This document shows, piece after piece, positions 1 through 9,042 of a DNA stretch of 64,000 nucleotides. Origin of the DNA: Pelagilacustribacter sp045567335 (GTDB taxonomy: Bacteria > Pseudomonadota > Alphaproteobacteria > Pelagibacterales > Pelagibacteraceae); NCBI GenBank assembly GCA_045567335.1, contig JBJLCZ010000003.1, forward strand, positions 1 through 64,000, given 5' to 3'. The position numbers and the translations under genes were made by a program. Positions within the stretch are counted from its first letter, which is position 1, and every line of letters begins with the position of its first letter. The notes under the pieces are model-generated. The model was not told where the DNA came from and ran no database searches. It saw only the letters and a list, made by a program, of their open reading frames with translations.

Positions 1-2
1 GA

Positions 3-1043
3 ATAGAATATGCAAGTATATTTCCACCTCAAACCTTAATAGAAATGCAGGCTTCAATTGTTAACTTTGATAGATTACAAAAAAAGGAACAAGGTGGTCT
101 TAAATGGGTAGATTTTTTCTTTTTTCCATCTGGAACAATTTTGTCTAGTGGCCCTAGCTGCACAGAACAAGGTTCAGGTAGATGGCTTCCAAAACCTTCG
201 GATACGCTTAATAAATTTGCTTTAATGTTAAACCCGAATGTGGGCTTTAAACAGATTCCTTTAATTTGGTATGAAATGATGGATATAGGTAAAATTATTG
301 GTTTTGTTCTTCCAGATTGGATTGCAGATATTTTACCAGGTGAGTACCCGGTTCATAATGAAAAAGGAGAAATTAAACCTAATTTCAAAAGTAAAGTTTT
401 AAATGTTGTATCGGGTGATTTTGAATTATTTAAAATACCTATTCCAACAGGTCACATATGGGATTCGTTTTTAAGAGTTTTTCTTGGATTGGTAGCAGGA
501 ATAATAGTGGGTGTTCCATTAGGATTATATATGGGCTTAAATAGATTTGCTAAAGGATTTTTTGATCCTTTAATTGAATTATATAGACCTGTCCCGCCTT
601 TGGCTTGGGCACCCCTAGTTATCTCTGTCCTAGGTATAGACAATTTTGGTAAAGTTTTCCTGCTGTTCATGGTTTCACTTTCTATAATGATAATTTCAGC
701 AAGAGCTGGGGCATCTGGTACACAATTATCAAAAATACATGCTGCACATTCTCTCGGAGCATCTAAATGGCAAATCTTAAGATATGTAATTTTTCCAAAT
801 TCATTACCTGAAATACTTACCGGTATAAGAGTTGCTACTGGAATGTGCTGGGGAACTTTAGTTGCTGCAGAATTTTTGGCAGGAACAACAGGTGTTGGGT
901 TTGTGGAAAATGTTGCTAAGAAATACTTTCAATATGAAGTCATATGGATCACAATATTTATTATGGGTATGCTTGGTTTATTATTCGATATAACTATAAG
1001 AAAAATAATTGATAAAACTATACCTTGGAGAGGTAAAGGCTAA
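3..1043 (+). CDS. ABC transporter permease, taurine/nitrate (TauC) type, 5' end outside window
   Basis: Inner-membrane permease of the NitT/TauT (BPD_transp_1) family, which moves taurine, sulfonates or similar anions with a binding protein and an ATPase. The reading frame is open to the left edge of the window. The internal ATG at 45 is therefore probably not the real start, and the gene is treated as partial. Several hydrophobic segments lie in the C-terminal two thirds, including the conserved RPVPPLAWAPL stretch and the EAA-loop-like HSLGASKWQIL, both usual for this family. The N-terminal part carries a long hydrophilic insertion that makes it longer than E. coli TauC. Taurine is the likely substrate because Xsc and sulfite exporters lie nearby, but substrate cannot be read from the permease itself. 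Confidence 0.8.
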   Translation: MEYASIFPPQTLIEMQASIVNFDRLQKKEQGGLKWVDFFFFPSGTILSSGPSCTEQGSGRWLPKPSDTLNKFALMLNPNVGFKQIPLIWYEMMDIGKIIGFVLPDWIADILPGEYPVHNEKGEIKPNFKSKVLNVVSGDFELFKIPIPTGHIWDSFLRVFLGLVAGIIVGVPLGLYMGLNRFAKGFFDPLIELYRPVPPLAWAPLVISVLGIDNFGKVFLLFMVSLSIMIISARAGASGTQLSKIHAAHSLGASKWQILRYVIFPNSLPEILTGIRVATGMCWGTLVAAEFLAGTTGVGFVENVAKKYFQYEVIWITIFIMGMLGLLFDITIRKIIDKTIPWRGKG

Positions 1044-1099
1044 TTTAATAAATATTTTTTATTTAATAATTTTATAGTAATATAATATTTATTTATTAA

Positions 1100-2515
1100 A
1101 TGAAAAAAAAAGCAAAAATTATAGCAACGTTGGGTCCTTCAATTTTTAACGATTATAAATTAAAAAAACTAATAAATCTTGGGGTTGATGCTTTTAGAAT
1201 AAATTTTAGCCATAATACAGATGGAATAAAAAGAATTGTACATAAGATTCGTAAATTAGAAAGAATTAAAGAAAAAAAAATAGCTATAATAGCTGACCTT
1301 CAAGGAATTAAACTTAGAGTAAAAAAAGTAAAAAATTCAAATCAAAAAATAAAGTACAATCAAAAATTTATATTTGACCTGATAAATAAACCTGGTAATT
1401 CTAAAAGAATTTGCTTTCCATACCCAAAAATTATTAAAAAACTAAAAATAAAGAATAAAATATTACTTGATGACGGTAAATATATTTTTATTGTAATTAA
1501 AAAATCAAAAAATTCTGTTACTACTATTTGTAAAAGTCAAAATTGCTCAATTAAAAGTAACAAAAGTATACACATACCTAATTTTAATATGCCCTTTAAT
1601 AAACTGACTAGTAAGGATAAAAAAGACATTAAAACTGCCAAAAAGTTAGGTTGTAACTGGATAGCATTATCTTATTTGCAAAATGATAAATTAATTTTTG
1701 AAGCAAGAAAACTAATAAATAAAGATGTTGGTATTATTTCTAAAATTGAAAACAAACATGCCCTGAAAAATATTGATAAGATAATAAATGCTACTGATGC
1801 AATTATGATCGCAAGAGGAGATTTAGCTATCGATATAGGTCACAGTGAGGTACCAAAAGTACAATTGAGTTTAATTAAAAAATGTTCTCAATTATCAAAA
1901 TCAGTAATCGTTGCTACTCAAATGCTAGAAAGTATGATCGAAAGCAATACAGCTACTAGGGCCGAAATCAATGATGTGGCAACAGCTATTTTTCAAGGCG
2001 CAGATGCAGTTATGTTATCAGCGGAGTCAGCTATAGGAAAATTTCCTACCATAGCAGTATCTACAATGACCAAAACTATTATTTCAACTGAGAAATATAA
2101 AAAGTTAAATATTGAAGATTTTAAAAATTCAATTATTCCAAAAAATGATCCAGTCAAATCTATTCTTCTTTCAGTAAAAAATATTGCTTATAACCCAGAT
2201 GTTAAAGCTGTTATAGTTTTTTCTAATTCTGGAAAATCTGCAAAACTTGTATCTGCAATGAGACCAGCAATTCAAATTTTAACTGTATCTCCTAATATAA
2301 ATGTTAGTAGACAAGTTTCTTTGCTTTGGGGTGTGAGATCTATAAACAGTAGAGATGCAAATGGCTGGAAAGATATGATGACAATTACAAAGGAAATTGT
2401 AAAAAAATTTAAATTAGCGAAAAAAAATGATTTTATTCTTATAACAGCGGGTTTACCATTCGGAAAGGCTAGTATGACAAATATGATTAGGCTCTATAAA
2501 GTTGGTGCTAATTAA
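1100..2515 (+). CDS. pyk: Pyruvate kinase
   Basis: Transfers phosphate from phosphoenolpyruvate to ADP, giving pyruvate and ATP in the cytoplasm. The 471-residue protein has the expected length. It starts with the KIIATLGPS strand and the RINFSHN motif. The metal/PEP region MIARGDLAIDIG follows the catalytic-lysine segment IISKIENK. The signature ATQMLESMIESNTATRAEINDV and the motif GADAVMLSAESAIGKFP are intact. The C-terminal allosteric-type domain (about 340-471) is present but lysine-rich. The preceding intergenic stretch is AT-rich without a clear terminator. Adjacent sulfonate genes yield pyruvate and acetyl-CoA, but no functional link is visible beyond proximity. Confidence 0.95.
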   Translation: MKKKAKIIATLGPSIFNDYKLKKLINLGVDAFRINFSHNTDGIKRIVHKIRKLERIKEKKIAIIADLQGIKLRVKKVKNSNQKIKYNQKFIFDLINKPGNSKRICFPYPKIIKKLKIKNKILLDDGKYIFIVIKKSKNSVTTICKSQNCSIKSNKSIHIPNFNMPFNKLTSKDKKDIKTAKKLGCNWIALSYLQNDKLIFEARKLINKDVGIISKIENKHALKNIDKIINATDAIMIARGDLAIDIGHSEVPKVQLSLIKKCSQLSKSVIVATQMLESMIESNTATRAEINDVATAIFQGADAVMLSAESAIGKFPTIAVSTMTKTIISTEKYKKLNIEDFKNSIIPKNDPVKSILLSVKNIAYNPDVKAVIVFSNSGKSAKLVSAMRPAIQILTVSPNINVSRQVSLLWGVRSINSRDANGWKDMMTITKEIVKKFKLAKKNDFILITAGLPFGKASMTNMIRLYKVGAN

Positions 2516-2664
2516 CGAAATTTTTTACAATCAATAGAATCTACATACTTACCTTTTATGAAAGAACTGCCTTCAAATTTAATTTATTTGCAATATCTTG
2601 TAGTTTGCTGAGGTCATTATTTTTTGATAAGTTAATATAAATAATCAATAAATCATAAAAAATA

Positions 2665-3078
2665 ATGAAAAAAATTTTGCTAATTATATCCGTTTTGTTT
2701 TTTTTTCAGAATTTAACTGCAGAAACAATAGTTTTTAAAGATTGCAGTAGTAAAAATTATAATTATGAAAAAAATGATTATATTCTAGACCTAAATAAAG
2801 AATTGATGACCAGAGAATACATTTACAGTAATGATAGTTTTGAAAAACTAAGGCTAAATGATATTACTGTCAAAAAAGAAAATAAAACTACTAAAGGTGT
2901 CACTAAGATTAATGATTTAATTGTATCTGAAATTGCAGGATATCCGGCTTTTTATACTCAATTAATTTTTAATGAATTTGAAAAAAGTATAAAGATAAAA
3001 ACGGTTTTAAATGACACTGAAGGTGTTAGTTTAATTTCAAAATGTCAAAAAATTATAAAATATAAAAAAAGAGCTTAA
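2665..3078 (+). CDS. Secreted hypothetical protein
   Basis: Not recognised. The 137-residue product starts with a short positively charged end and a hydrophobic stretch ending at LTAE, a convincing Sec signal peptide, so a periplasmic location is likely. The mature part is polar, with two cysteines (DCSS near residue 27 and a SKCQK near the C-terminus) that could form a disulfide. Its stop overlaps the ATG of the next small secreted protein by one base (TAATG), so the two are probably cotranscribed with the dehydrogenase and phosphotransacetylase that follow. No function can be assigned. Confidence 0.65.
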   Translation: MKKILLIISVLFFFQNLTAETIVFKDCSSKNYNYEKNDYILDLNKELMTREYIYSNDSFEKLRLNDITVKKENKTTKGVTKINDLIVSEIAGYPAFYTQLIFNEFEKSIKIKTVLNDTEGVSLISKCQKIIKYKKRA

Positions 3079-3515
3079 TGAAAATAATTATACAAATAGT
3101 CATTTCAATATTTATAATTACTTCTGTTATAGCTTTAGAAAAAACTAAAGAAGAAAAAGTTGCAAAATTTGTTTTAGAAAATATACAAAAAGACTATACT
3201 TCTTGTTATGCTTTTTACAAAATTGCAGGAGAAAGTTTTAAAAAAACAAAAGCTAAGAAATCTATCATTAAAGGCTTGGATACTAGTGCAGATGTAACAT
3301 TAAAGTTTGCTCATGATTTAGGGGAAGTTCTAGCTTTAAAACCAAAAATTATGACCGAAAATAATAAAAAAGAAATAAAAAGATTAAGTGCAATTGCTAA
3401 AAAAGATTTTAATCAACTTACTAAAATTTATGGAGCTTTATGTAAGAGTTTAGTAGAAAATCAAAAAAAAAGAATTGACTACTGGGAAAATAAAGGAAAT
3501 AAAATAATTAAGTGA
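3078..3515 (+). CDS. Secreted helical hypothetical protein
   Basis: Not recognised. The 145-residue product has an N-terminal hydrophobic segment ending near VIALE that looks like a signal peptide. A mostly helical, lysine-rich mature domain follows, with cysteines at SCYAFY and GALCKS, a pattern seen in small periplasmic helical-bundle proteins. It begins on the last base of the preceding stop and its own stop overlaps the GTG start of the LDH2-family dehydrogenase. This suggests one transcript from 2665 to about 6127. No function is claimed. Confidence 0.65.
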   Translation: MKIIIQIVISIFIITSVIALEKTKEEKVAKFVLENIQKDYTSCYAFYKIAGESFKKTKAKKSIIKGLDTSADVTLKFAHDLGEVLALKPKIMTENNKKEIKRLSAIAKKDFNQLTKIYGALCKSLVENQKKRIDYWENKGNKIIK

Positions 3516-4519
3516 GAATAAATCTATTAAAATTAAAAATAAAAAAAATATTTATTAAGTATGGACTTTCAAAAAAACATTCTGAAATCTGTGCAAGTTA
3601 TTTAATTAAAGCGGAGCTATTGGGTGCAAAATCACATGGAGTTGCTAGACTTAAAATGTACTGTGATAGATTAAGTAAAAAATTAATTAATCCAAAGCCT
3701 AAAATTAAAATAAGAAAAATTTCCTCTGCTGTTTCTTATGTTGATGCTGATGATAGTATAGGATTTGTTTCTGCTAATATAGGAATAGAACAAGCTATCA
3801 AAAATGCAAAAAAATCTGGGATTGGTTTAGTAGCTGTTAAGAAAAGTGGACATTATGGTTTATCTAGTTTTTATGCTGAACAAGCAGTTAGAAAAGGTTT
3901 AATGGTTTGGTGTTTTACAAATGCACCACCAGCTATAGCTCCCTATGGAGCAAAAAAATCATTATTTGGAACTAATCCAGTTTGTTTTGGAACTCCAACT
4001 GGAAAAGTGCCTTTCATTTTAGATATGTCTACATCAAGAATTAATAGAGGTGTAATTAGAAGAGCAAGTAAACTTGGCAAAAAAATTCCTTATGGTGTTG
4101 CAATGGACAGGTCTGGAAAGATAACAACAGATCCAAACAAAGCTCTGCTTGGAACACAATTGCCTATTGCGGATTTTAAAGGGTCAGGTCTTGCTTGGAT
4201 GGTAGATATACTTAGTGGTGTTTTGACCGGAAGTAGTCATGGTGGAAAAACAAAAGATCCATTTGATGACTTTACAGGACCTCAAAATATGGGTCATTTA
4301 TTTATTACAATTAATCCTAAGATTTTTATAGGAAAAAAATACTTAAAAGAAATTAAAAAAAATATTTCTTTAGTCAAAAATCTTCCTAAAGCTAAAGGTT
4401 TTTCGAGTATTCTTTATCCAGGAGAAAGGAAAAATAAAACCTATAAAAAAAACTTAAAAAAAGATATATCTATTCCATCTTTAATATTAGATGAAATAAA
4501 AAAACTAAATGCTATCTAA
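3512..4519 (+). CDS. LDH2-family malate/lactate/sulfolactate dehydrogenase (ComC-like)
   Basis: NAD(P)H-dependent 2-hydroxyacid oxidoreductase of the LDH2/MDH2 fold. The motifs AKSHGVARL near the N-terminus, VKKSGHYG, FTNAPPAIAPYG, LFGTNPVCFGTP and ILDMSTS are typical. At 335 residues it matches the family length. Some members act on malate, ureidoglycolate or lactate. The family also contains ComC, which interconverts sulfopyruvate and (R)-sulfolactate in sulfonate degraders. Given a sulfolactate lyase (SuyAB) and an HpsN-like enzyme in this window, a sulfolactate role is the favoured inference. Translation appears to start at GTG 3512, overlapping the previous stop; the following phosphotransacetylase overlaps its 3' end by 11 bases. 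Confidence 0.82.
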   Translation: MRINLLKLKIKKIFIKYGLSKKHSEICASYLIKAELLGAKSHGVARLKMYCDRLSKKLINPKPKIKIRKISSAVSYVDADDSIGFVSANIGIEQAIKNAKKSGIGLVAVKKSGHYGLSSFYAEQAVRKGLMVWCFTNAPPAIAPYGAKKSLFGTNPVCFGTPTGKVPFILDMSTSRINRGVIRRASKLGKKIPYGVAMDRSGKITTDPNKALLGTQLPIADFKGSGLAWMVDILSGVLTGSSHGGKTKDPFDDFTGPQNMGHLFITINPKIFIGKKYLKEIKKNISLVKNLPKAKGFSSILYPGERKNKTYKKNLKKDISIPSLILDEIKKLNAI

Positions 4520-5417
4520 AAAAGAAATTATTTGTCCAGAAAATCTTTTAAAAATTGCCAAATCTAAAGGTAAGGTAAGAGTAGTTATTGTTAATGCGGG
4601 AAAACTTGTTGCGATGGAGTCGACAAAACAAGCTGTAGATAAAAATTTAATTGAGCCTGTTTTTATAGGAGATAAATCTAAAATAGAAAATTATGCTTCA
4701 GAATTAAAATGGAACATATCAAAGTATGAAATTGTTAATGAAATAAACGAAAATAAAACTGCTCCAATCGCAGCTGATATGGCAAGTAAAGACAAAATAA
4801 AGATTATAGTAAAAGGGCATATTCACACAGATGTTTTAATGAAAGCTGTTTTAAAAAGAGACTTAAATCTAATAGGAAAAAAAAGATTAAGTCACGTTTG
4901 GCATATGACTTTAAATAAAAATGATAAGCCTTTTATTATTACAGATGGAGCATTAAACGTATTGCCAAAACTTGAAACAAAAATGCATATACTGAAAAAC
5001 TCAATCGATTTTGCTAAAAGGATTGGAATTGATAAACCTAAGGTTTCTATTTTGTCAGCTACTGAAGAAATATTAGAAAGTGTTCCAAGCTCAATTGAGG
5101 CCAATGAAATTACTAAAAGAGCAAGAGATGAAGGTATATATGCTGATATATTTGGACCTATGGCATTTGATAATTCTGTTTCAGATAAGGCAGCACAAAT
5201 TAAAGGTATAAAAAATTCAGTTGCAGGAAAAGCAGACATTTTGTTAGTACCAAACGTAGAAGCAGGAAATGCTTTAGTCAAAATGATGATTTATTTTTTG
5301 GGTGCCTGCGCAGCCGGTGTAGTAGTTGGTGGAAAAGTACCTGTTGTTATTACAAGTAGAGCAGATGATACTCAAGCAAGATTGGCCTCAATTGCAGCGT
5401 CAATAGTAGCTCTTTAA
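4509..5417 (+). CDS. pta: Phosphate acetyl/butyryltransferase family enzyme (Pta)
   Basis: Transfers an acyl group between phosphate and CoA. The 302-residue length corresponds to the short form without the N-terminal regulatory domain. Family signs are KVSILSATEE, the segment around GPMAFDNSVSD, ADILLVPNVEAGN and the glycine-rich GACAAGVVVG. In this context it most likely converts acetyl phosphate made by Xsc (21022-22803) into acetyl-CoA, the standard second step after sulfoacetaldehyde cleavage. It overlaps the dehydrogenase upstream by 11 bases and the methyltransferase downstream by one base, so it is cotranscribed. Butyryl phosphate cannot be excluded as substrate from sequence alone. 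Confidence 0.85.
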   Translation: MLSKKEIICPENLLKIAKSKGKVRVVIVNAGKLVAMESTKQAVDKNLIEPVFIGDKSKIENYASELKWNISKYEIVNEINENKTAPIAADMASKDKIKIIVKGHIHTDVLMKAVLKRDLNLIGKKRLSHVWHMTLNKNDKPFIITDGALNVLPKLETKMHILKNSIDFAKRIGIDKPKVSILSATEEILESVPSSIEANEITKRARDEGIYADIFGPMAFDNSVSDKAAQIKGIKNSVAGKADILLVPNVEAGNALVKMMIYFLGACAAGVVVGGKVPVVITSRADDTQARLASIAASIVAL

Positions 5418-6127
5418 TGAAATATCTTAAGAACTGGGATAATAAAACCTGGATTTCTTCTTATAAATATATCTCATCATTTCATAAATTTCTTAAATTA
5501 AAAACAAAAATCAACAAAGACACTCATGTACTTGATATAGGATGTGGAAGAGCAAAAATTATTAGTTTTTTACATAAAAAATATAAATTTAATAAAAAAC
5601 CTATTGGTATTGACATTGTGAAAAATAAAAATATTAAAAAAAATATAATTTTCAAAAAAATTGATGCGATCAAATATTTAAAAAATACAAACAAGATATT
5701 TAATTTAATTTTAATAAAACAAACAGTTCATTTTTTTACAAAAAAACAAATAAATATTCTATTAAAGTTAGCAAAAATGAGGCTTAATAAAAACGGGCAA
5801 ATTCTAATACTTTCATTAAAAAACAAAAAAAATGAAATACCTTGTTTTAGAATTATGAAATCAAAACTTATGATAAGTCTTAAAAGAGAAGAGATATTAA
5901 TGAAAGAAATTAAAAAAAATTTAAAAAAATTTAAAAATAGTTATTTTAAATTTAAAGTTAATATTTCAAAATCTAATTATATAAAAATGTTAAAAAAAAG
6001 GTATATATCATGCTTATTAAATATTTCTAATAAAGAAATAAGTGAGGGTGTAAGTGAAATTAAAAAAAAATATAAGAAACAAATAAATTTTTTTGATACC
6101 TTAAATTGTATAATATTTACAAAATAA
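5417..6127 (+). CDS. Class I SAM-dependent methyltransferase
   Basis: A Rossmann methyltransferase domain occupies the first half. The SAM-binding motif I reads VLDIGCGRAKIISFL near residue 40, followed by an acidic residue after the second strand (GIDIV) and a motif near NLILIKQTVHFF. The C-terminal third is very lysine-rich without a recognisable domain. The ATG overlaps the pta stop (TAATGA), so it is the last gene of the plus-strand operon. Substrate unknown; a small-molecule target is as plausible as any. Confidence 0.75.
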   Translation: MKYLKNWDNKTWISSYKYISSFHKFLKLKTKINKDTHVLDIGCGRAKIISFLHKKYKFNKKPIGIDIVKNKNIKKNIIFKKIDAIKYLKNTNKIFNLILIKQTVHFFTKKQINILLKLAKMRLNKNGQILILSLKNKKNEIPCFRIMKSKLMISLKREEILMKEIKKNLKKFKNSYFKFKVNISKSNYIKMLKKRYISCLLNISNKEISEGVSEIKKKYKKQINFFDTLNCIIFTK

Positions 6128-6143
6128 AATTTCTATAATCTTT

Positions 6144-6551
6144 TTACTGACTGGGTTTTGATAGTACTAAATTTGGATCAAATATCTTAATTTTAATTCT
6201 TGAATACCATTCAGCAACATTTTCAATGTCTTGTTCAGATAACATTCCAGCAATTATAGTCATTTGATCATGTTGTATTTTACCGGCTTTATAGGCTTTA
6301 AGTCTTGCGATTAAATAATCTTTATGCTGAGCTGTTATATTAGGAATGATTACAGAATTTCCTCCAGCCGCAGCTTGACCATCAATGCCATGGCATGCCG
6401 AACATATAGCTTTTGCTTTTTTTTTACCATTTTGTAATTCTGCAGATAAATTAGCTTGAACAGTGGCTCCTGTTTCATCTTTACTTTTTTTTTCTTCGGC
6501 TATTAGAGCTGAAAAATTTAAAAGAATTAACAAAATAATTAATTTTTTCAT
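6144..6551 (-). CDS. Class I c-type cytochrome, periplasmic
   Basis: A small electron carrier of 135 residues. A signal peptide spans residues 1-18 (cleavage near LIAEE). One covalent heme site, CSACHG, lies at residues 50-55, and a probable axial methionine lies in the segment QMTIIAGMLSEQD. This is the cytochrome c553/c5-like layout. It is the last gene of a minus-strand group with a secreted unknown and, further upstream, a PQQ-type dehydrogenase, which suggests it accepts electrons from that enzyme. A terminator lies between the dehydrogenase and this pair, so they may be separate transcripts. Confidence 0.88.
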   Translation of the reverse strand: MKKLIILLILLNFSALIAEEKKSKDETGATVQANLSAELQNGKKKAKAICSACHGIDGQAAAGGNSVIIPNITAQHKDYLIARLKAYKAGKIQHDQMTIIAGMLSEQDIENVAEWYSRIKIKIFDPNLVLSKPSQ

Positions 6552-6949
6552 TAATTCATCATTGTATGACTGATGATCTTAATAGCTTCTTTTAATTTAG
6601 CTTCACCGTCTTTTAATTTACCTTTGTCGCAAAGTGACTTTCCTTCTTCTTTTAATTTCTTGATTTTTTCTAAACTTCCAGTAGCCCATTTGTATTGCTT
6701 TTTACCATAAGCTCTTTCAGACTCTTTCCAAATAGATTTTTGGTAATAGTTGCAAAGGTAATTCTTTGATTTTAAATTCGCTTCATACTCTTTTTTAGAA
6801 ATACAATTACTTCTAATAATTTTAAATTCTCCTTCTTTTGTCCATTTTGCAAATCCGCTACAAATTTGATCTTTTTTATTATTTGTGTTGGCGTTCGCAC
6901 TACAGACCAATAAGAAAAACATTGAAATACTCAATAATAATTTTTTCAT
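6551..6949 (-). CDS. Secreted hypothetical protein
   Basis: Not recognised. The 132-residue product carries a signal peptide ending at SANAN. Its mature part has conserved-looking cysteines (ICSGF, SNCIS, YLCNYY, SLCDKG) and lysine-rich helices with a repeat-like EKIKKLKEEGKSLCDKGKLKDGEAKLKEA pattern reminiscent of TPR helices. Its stop overlaps the cytochrome c start by one base, so the two are translationally coupled. A periplasmic role around the cytochrome is an inference from that coupling. Confidence 0.65.
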   Translation of the reverse strand: MKKLLLSISMFFLLVCSANANTNNKKDQICSGFAKWTKEGEFKIIRSNCISKKEYEANLKSKNYLCNYYQKSIWKESERAYGKKQYKWATGSLEKIKKLKEEGKSLCDKGKLKDGEAKLKEAIKIISHTMMN

Positions 6950-6989
6950 AATTCCTTTCTTTTTTTACGGTAAAATTTTCTTACCTAAT

Positions 6990-7021
6990 AAAAAAATGGA
7001 CCAGTCGTTAAACTGGTCCAT
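6990..7021 (-). terminator. Rho-independent terminator after the sorbosone-type dehydrogenase
   Basis: A perfect stem pairs 6996-7004 with 7013-7021 (TGGACCAG and its complement) around an 8-base loop. On the minus strand it is followed by seven T. It lies 10 bases after the stop of the gene ending at 7031. Confidence 0.85.
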
Positions 7022-7030
7022 TAAATTTAT

Positions 7031-8353
7031 TTATTTAACTAATGACTTAGTTGAGTCAACTAAACTAGCTGCTTGACCGTCATAACTAATACGGTAAATG
7101 ACACCAGCTTTATCATCAGATACTAATATAGATCCATCAATATACTGCTGAACATCAACAGGTCTTCCAAGATATACCCCATCTTCGGTCATCCATCCTT
7201 CTGCGAAAGGTTCAGTTTTCTTTGCATTGCCCTTTCTATCTAAATAAGTGACCATAACTCTAGCTCCTCTTGGTTTGACAGCGTTCCAAGAACCGTGTTG
7301 AGCACTAAAGATTGCATTATGATACTGTTTAGGAAATTTTTTACCTGTATAAAACATCATTCCTAAATCAGCTGCATGAGCAATCATATCTACTTGAGGT
7401 TTACAATAATTCTTTGCATATGCCTCCGGTATTTTTTTATCTTTGTACTCATTAGTTCTTACATCACCACCACCATAATAAGGATGGCCATACCAAGTTT
7501 TGCTAGATAAGCTACATGCTTTATTTAACTCACCTGGAGGTGTTTCGTCTCCCATACCATCTACTTGATTATCAGTGAACCAAAGTTTACCATCTTTAGG
7601 ATTAAAAGCATGTCCTACTGAATTTCTTATTCCAATAGCTACAACTTCTCTTTCAAGTTTACCAGGGAAACGATTAAATCTAATCATTCCACCGATTCCA
7701 ACTTGATCATAAAGTGGATATTTATCTGGCCCAGCAACATTAAAAGGTTGACCCATGCTTACATAAAGTTTGTTATCTTTTTTATTGATAGCGCAAACTC
7801 TTGCAGTGTGATTATAAGACTCTTCTTCTTCTGGAATTAATTGTCCTTGATCAATTATTGGTATAGCAACTGTATCTGGGCTTTCCATGAAGTATTCAGC
7901 TGCAGGAAACCACAATACTCTATTTCTTTCAGCTATATATAAGTGACCATCATCACTATAACAAGGTCCATTTGGTATATCAAATTTAACACTAGGGCTA
8001 AACTCTTCAACTGTGTCAGCTACATTATCCATATCTCTGTCAGTTGCTTGCCAAACTTTAGTTTTTCTTGTTCCAATCCAAACTGTCCCCTTGTTTCTAC
8101 TCACAGCCATGTGTCTAGCATCGGGAGCTAAAGCAAAAAGTTCAATTTTAAATCCTGGAGGCATCTTAATTTTTGGCAAAATATTTTTTTTAATATTTGC
8201 CGCGAACTTTGTGTCTTGTTCAATTACGACACCACGCTCAGTTCCAGTTTTTTTGAAATTACTTAATTTTTTTACATTATCGTCAGCAAACACATTAAAT
8301 GCAAATAAAGAAAGTGTTAGGGTTGAAACAAATATCGAAAGTATTTTTTTCAT
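7031..8353 (-). CDS. PQQ-dependent glucose/sorbosone dehydrogenase-like protein
   Basis: A periplasmic beta-propeller oxidoreductase of the sorbosone/soluble glucose dehydrogenase (GSDH) family, 440 residues. A signal peptide ends near NVFADD. Propeller motifs include VWIGTRKTKVWQ, DGHLYIAERNRV, KLYVSMGQPFN, IRNSVGHAFNPKDGKLWFTDNQ and SAQHGSWN. Family members oxidise sugars or aldehydes with PQQ and pass electrons to cytochrome c; the nearby cytochrome c at 6144 would fit. No PQQ synthesis genes are visible here. The start is supported by a strong GGAGG seven bases upstream. Two CGGAAA direct repeats at 8417 and 8430 lie upstream and could be regulatory. The substrate is not known. Confidence 0.85.
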   Translation of the reverse strand: MKKILSIFVSTLTLSLFAFNVFADDNVKKLSNFKKTGTERGVVIEQDTKFAANIKKNILPKIKMPPGFKIELFALAPDARHMAVSRNKGTVWIGTRKTKVWQATDRDMDNVADTVEEFSPSVKFDIPNGPCYSDDGHLYIAERNRVLWFPAAEYFMESPDTVAIPIIDQGQLIPEEEESYNHTARVCAINKKDNKLYVSMGQPFNVAGPDKYPLYDQVGIGGMIRFNRFPGKLEREVVAIGIRNSVGHAFNPKDGKLWFTDNQVDGMGDETPPGELNKACSLSSKTWYGHPYYGGGDVRTNEYKDKKIPEAYAKNYCKPQVDMIAHAADLGMMFYTGKKFPKQYHNAIFSAQHGSWNAVKPRGARVMVTYLDRKGNAKKTEPFAEGWMTEDGVYLGRPVDVQQYIDGSILVSDDKAGVIYRISYDGQAASLVDSTKSLVK

Positions 8354-8500
8354 TTTATATCCTCCATATTGTTTATAATTATTCTAATTTAAACCTAATA
8401 TGAGTATTTATTTAAACGGAAATCTCTATCGGAAAATTTTATTGTATAAAAGATCTTATTTTTTAATAAAGTTAATTAAAATTTACAACTAAAGGTTTAA

Positions 8501-8962
8501 TTATTTATATTTTTTAATTATTTTATTATTTAGAGAAATACGATCAATACTCCAATTAAAAAAAGCTACCAACAGTTCCTCCGAAGGTCTTATATTTTTT
8601 ATTTTTTTATCTTTGATATCATTATAAATAGGATCCATCGCTGTATAATAACCTTTTTCAATACCTTCATCTACAATTGTCGCGATAGTTTTGTAAGAAT
8701 ATTCAGGAAGTTTTTTTGCAATTTCTTCTTTATAAATAAACTCATTATTTTCATTAGCATGAAAAATAACAGTAAATACTTTTAATTTTTTTATTGTCGA
8801 CATGCACCATTGCATCGAAGGATCATCTGTATTTGAAAGAATCATTTTTAAATTAATAGCTGTATCTCTTCCAAATTCATCTAAATTATTTAGATCTAAT
8901 TTAAATGGTAATTTTTCAATGTTAAGTCTCTGAAATATCTTTTTTTGCCTGTCCTTGATCAT
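8501..8962 (-). CDS. Winged-helix-like putative transcriptional regulator
   Basis: The 153-residue protein has no signal peptide. Its central part (EEIAKKLPEYSYKTIATIVDEGIEKGYY, about residues 80-107) looks like a helix-turn-helix followed by a wing with a DKKIKNIRP turn, as in MarR-like winged helices. The N-terminal 70 residues are mixed and unrecognised. It sits between the PQQ-type dehydrogenase and the hpsP/hpsN-like genes, so it is a candidate local regulator. DNA binding is inferred only from the pattern. Confidence 0.6.
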   Translation of the reverse strand: MIKDRQKKIFQRLNIEKLPFKLDLNNLDEFGRDTAINLKMILSNTDDPSMQWCMSTIKKLKVFTVIFHANENNEFIYKEEIAKKLPEYSYKTIATIVDEGIEKGYYTAMDPIYNDIKDKKIKNIRPSEELLVAFFNWSIDRISLNNKIIKKYK

Positions 8963-9042
8963 TTCATTAAAGATTGTAGCATAAATGAAAACAAAACTTA
9001 CAGTAAAATTTTACTGTAAATTTCAATAAAATTAACAATAAT

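Noticed and set aside
2516..2664. Short frames in the gap after pyk (17 codons plus strand; a 20-residue minus-strand tail ending SKLQDIANKLNLKAVLS)
   Set aside because: Too short, no good start codon on the minus strand and no conserved motif; perhaps the remnant of a small gene.
4892..5281. Minus-strand 129-codon frame inside pta
   Set aside because: Shadow frame of a clear enzyme gene; composition reflects the antisense codons.
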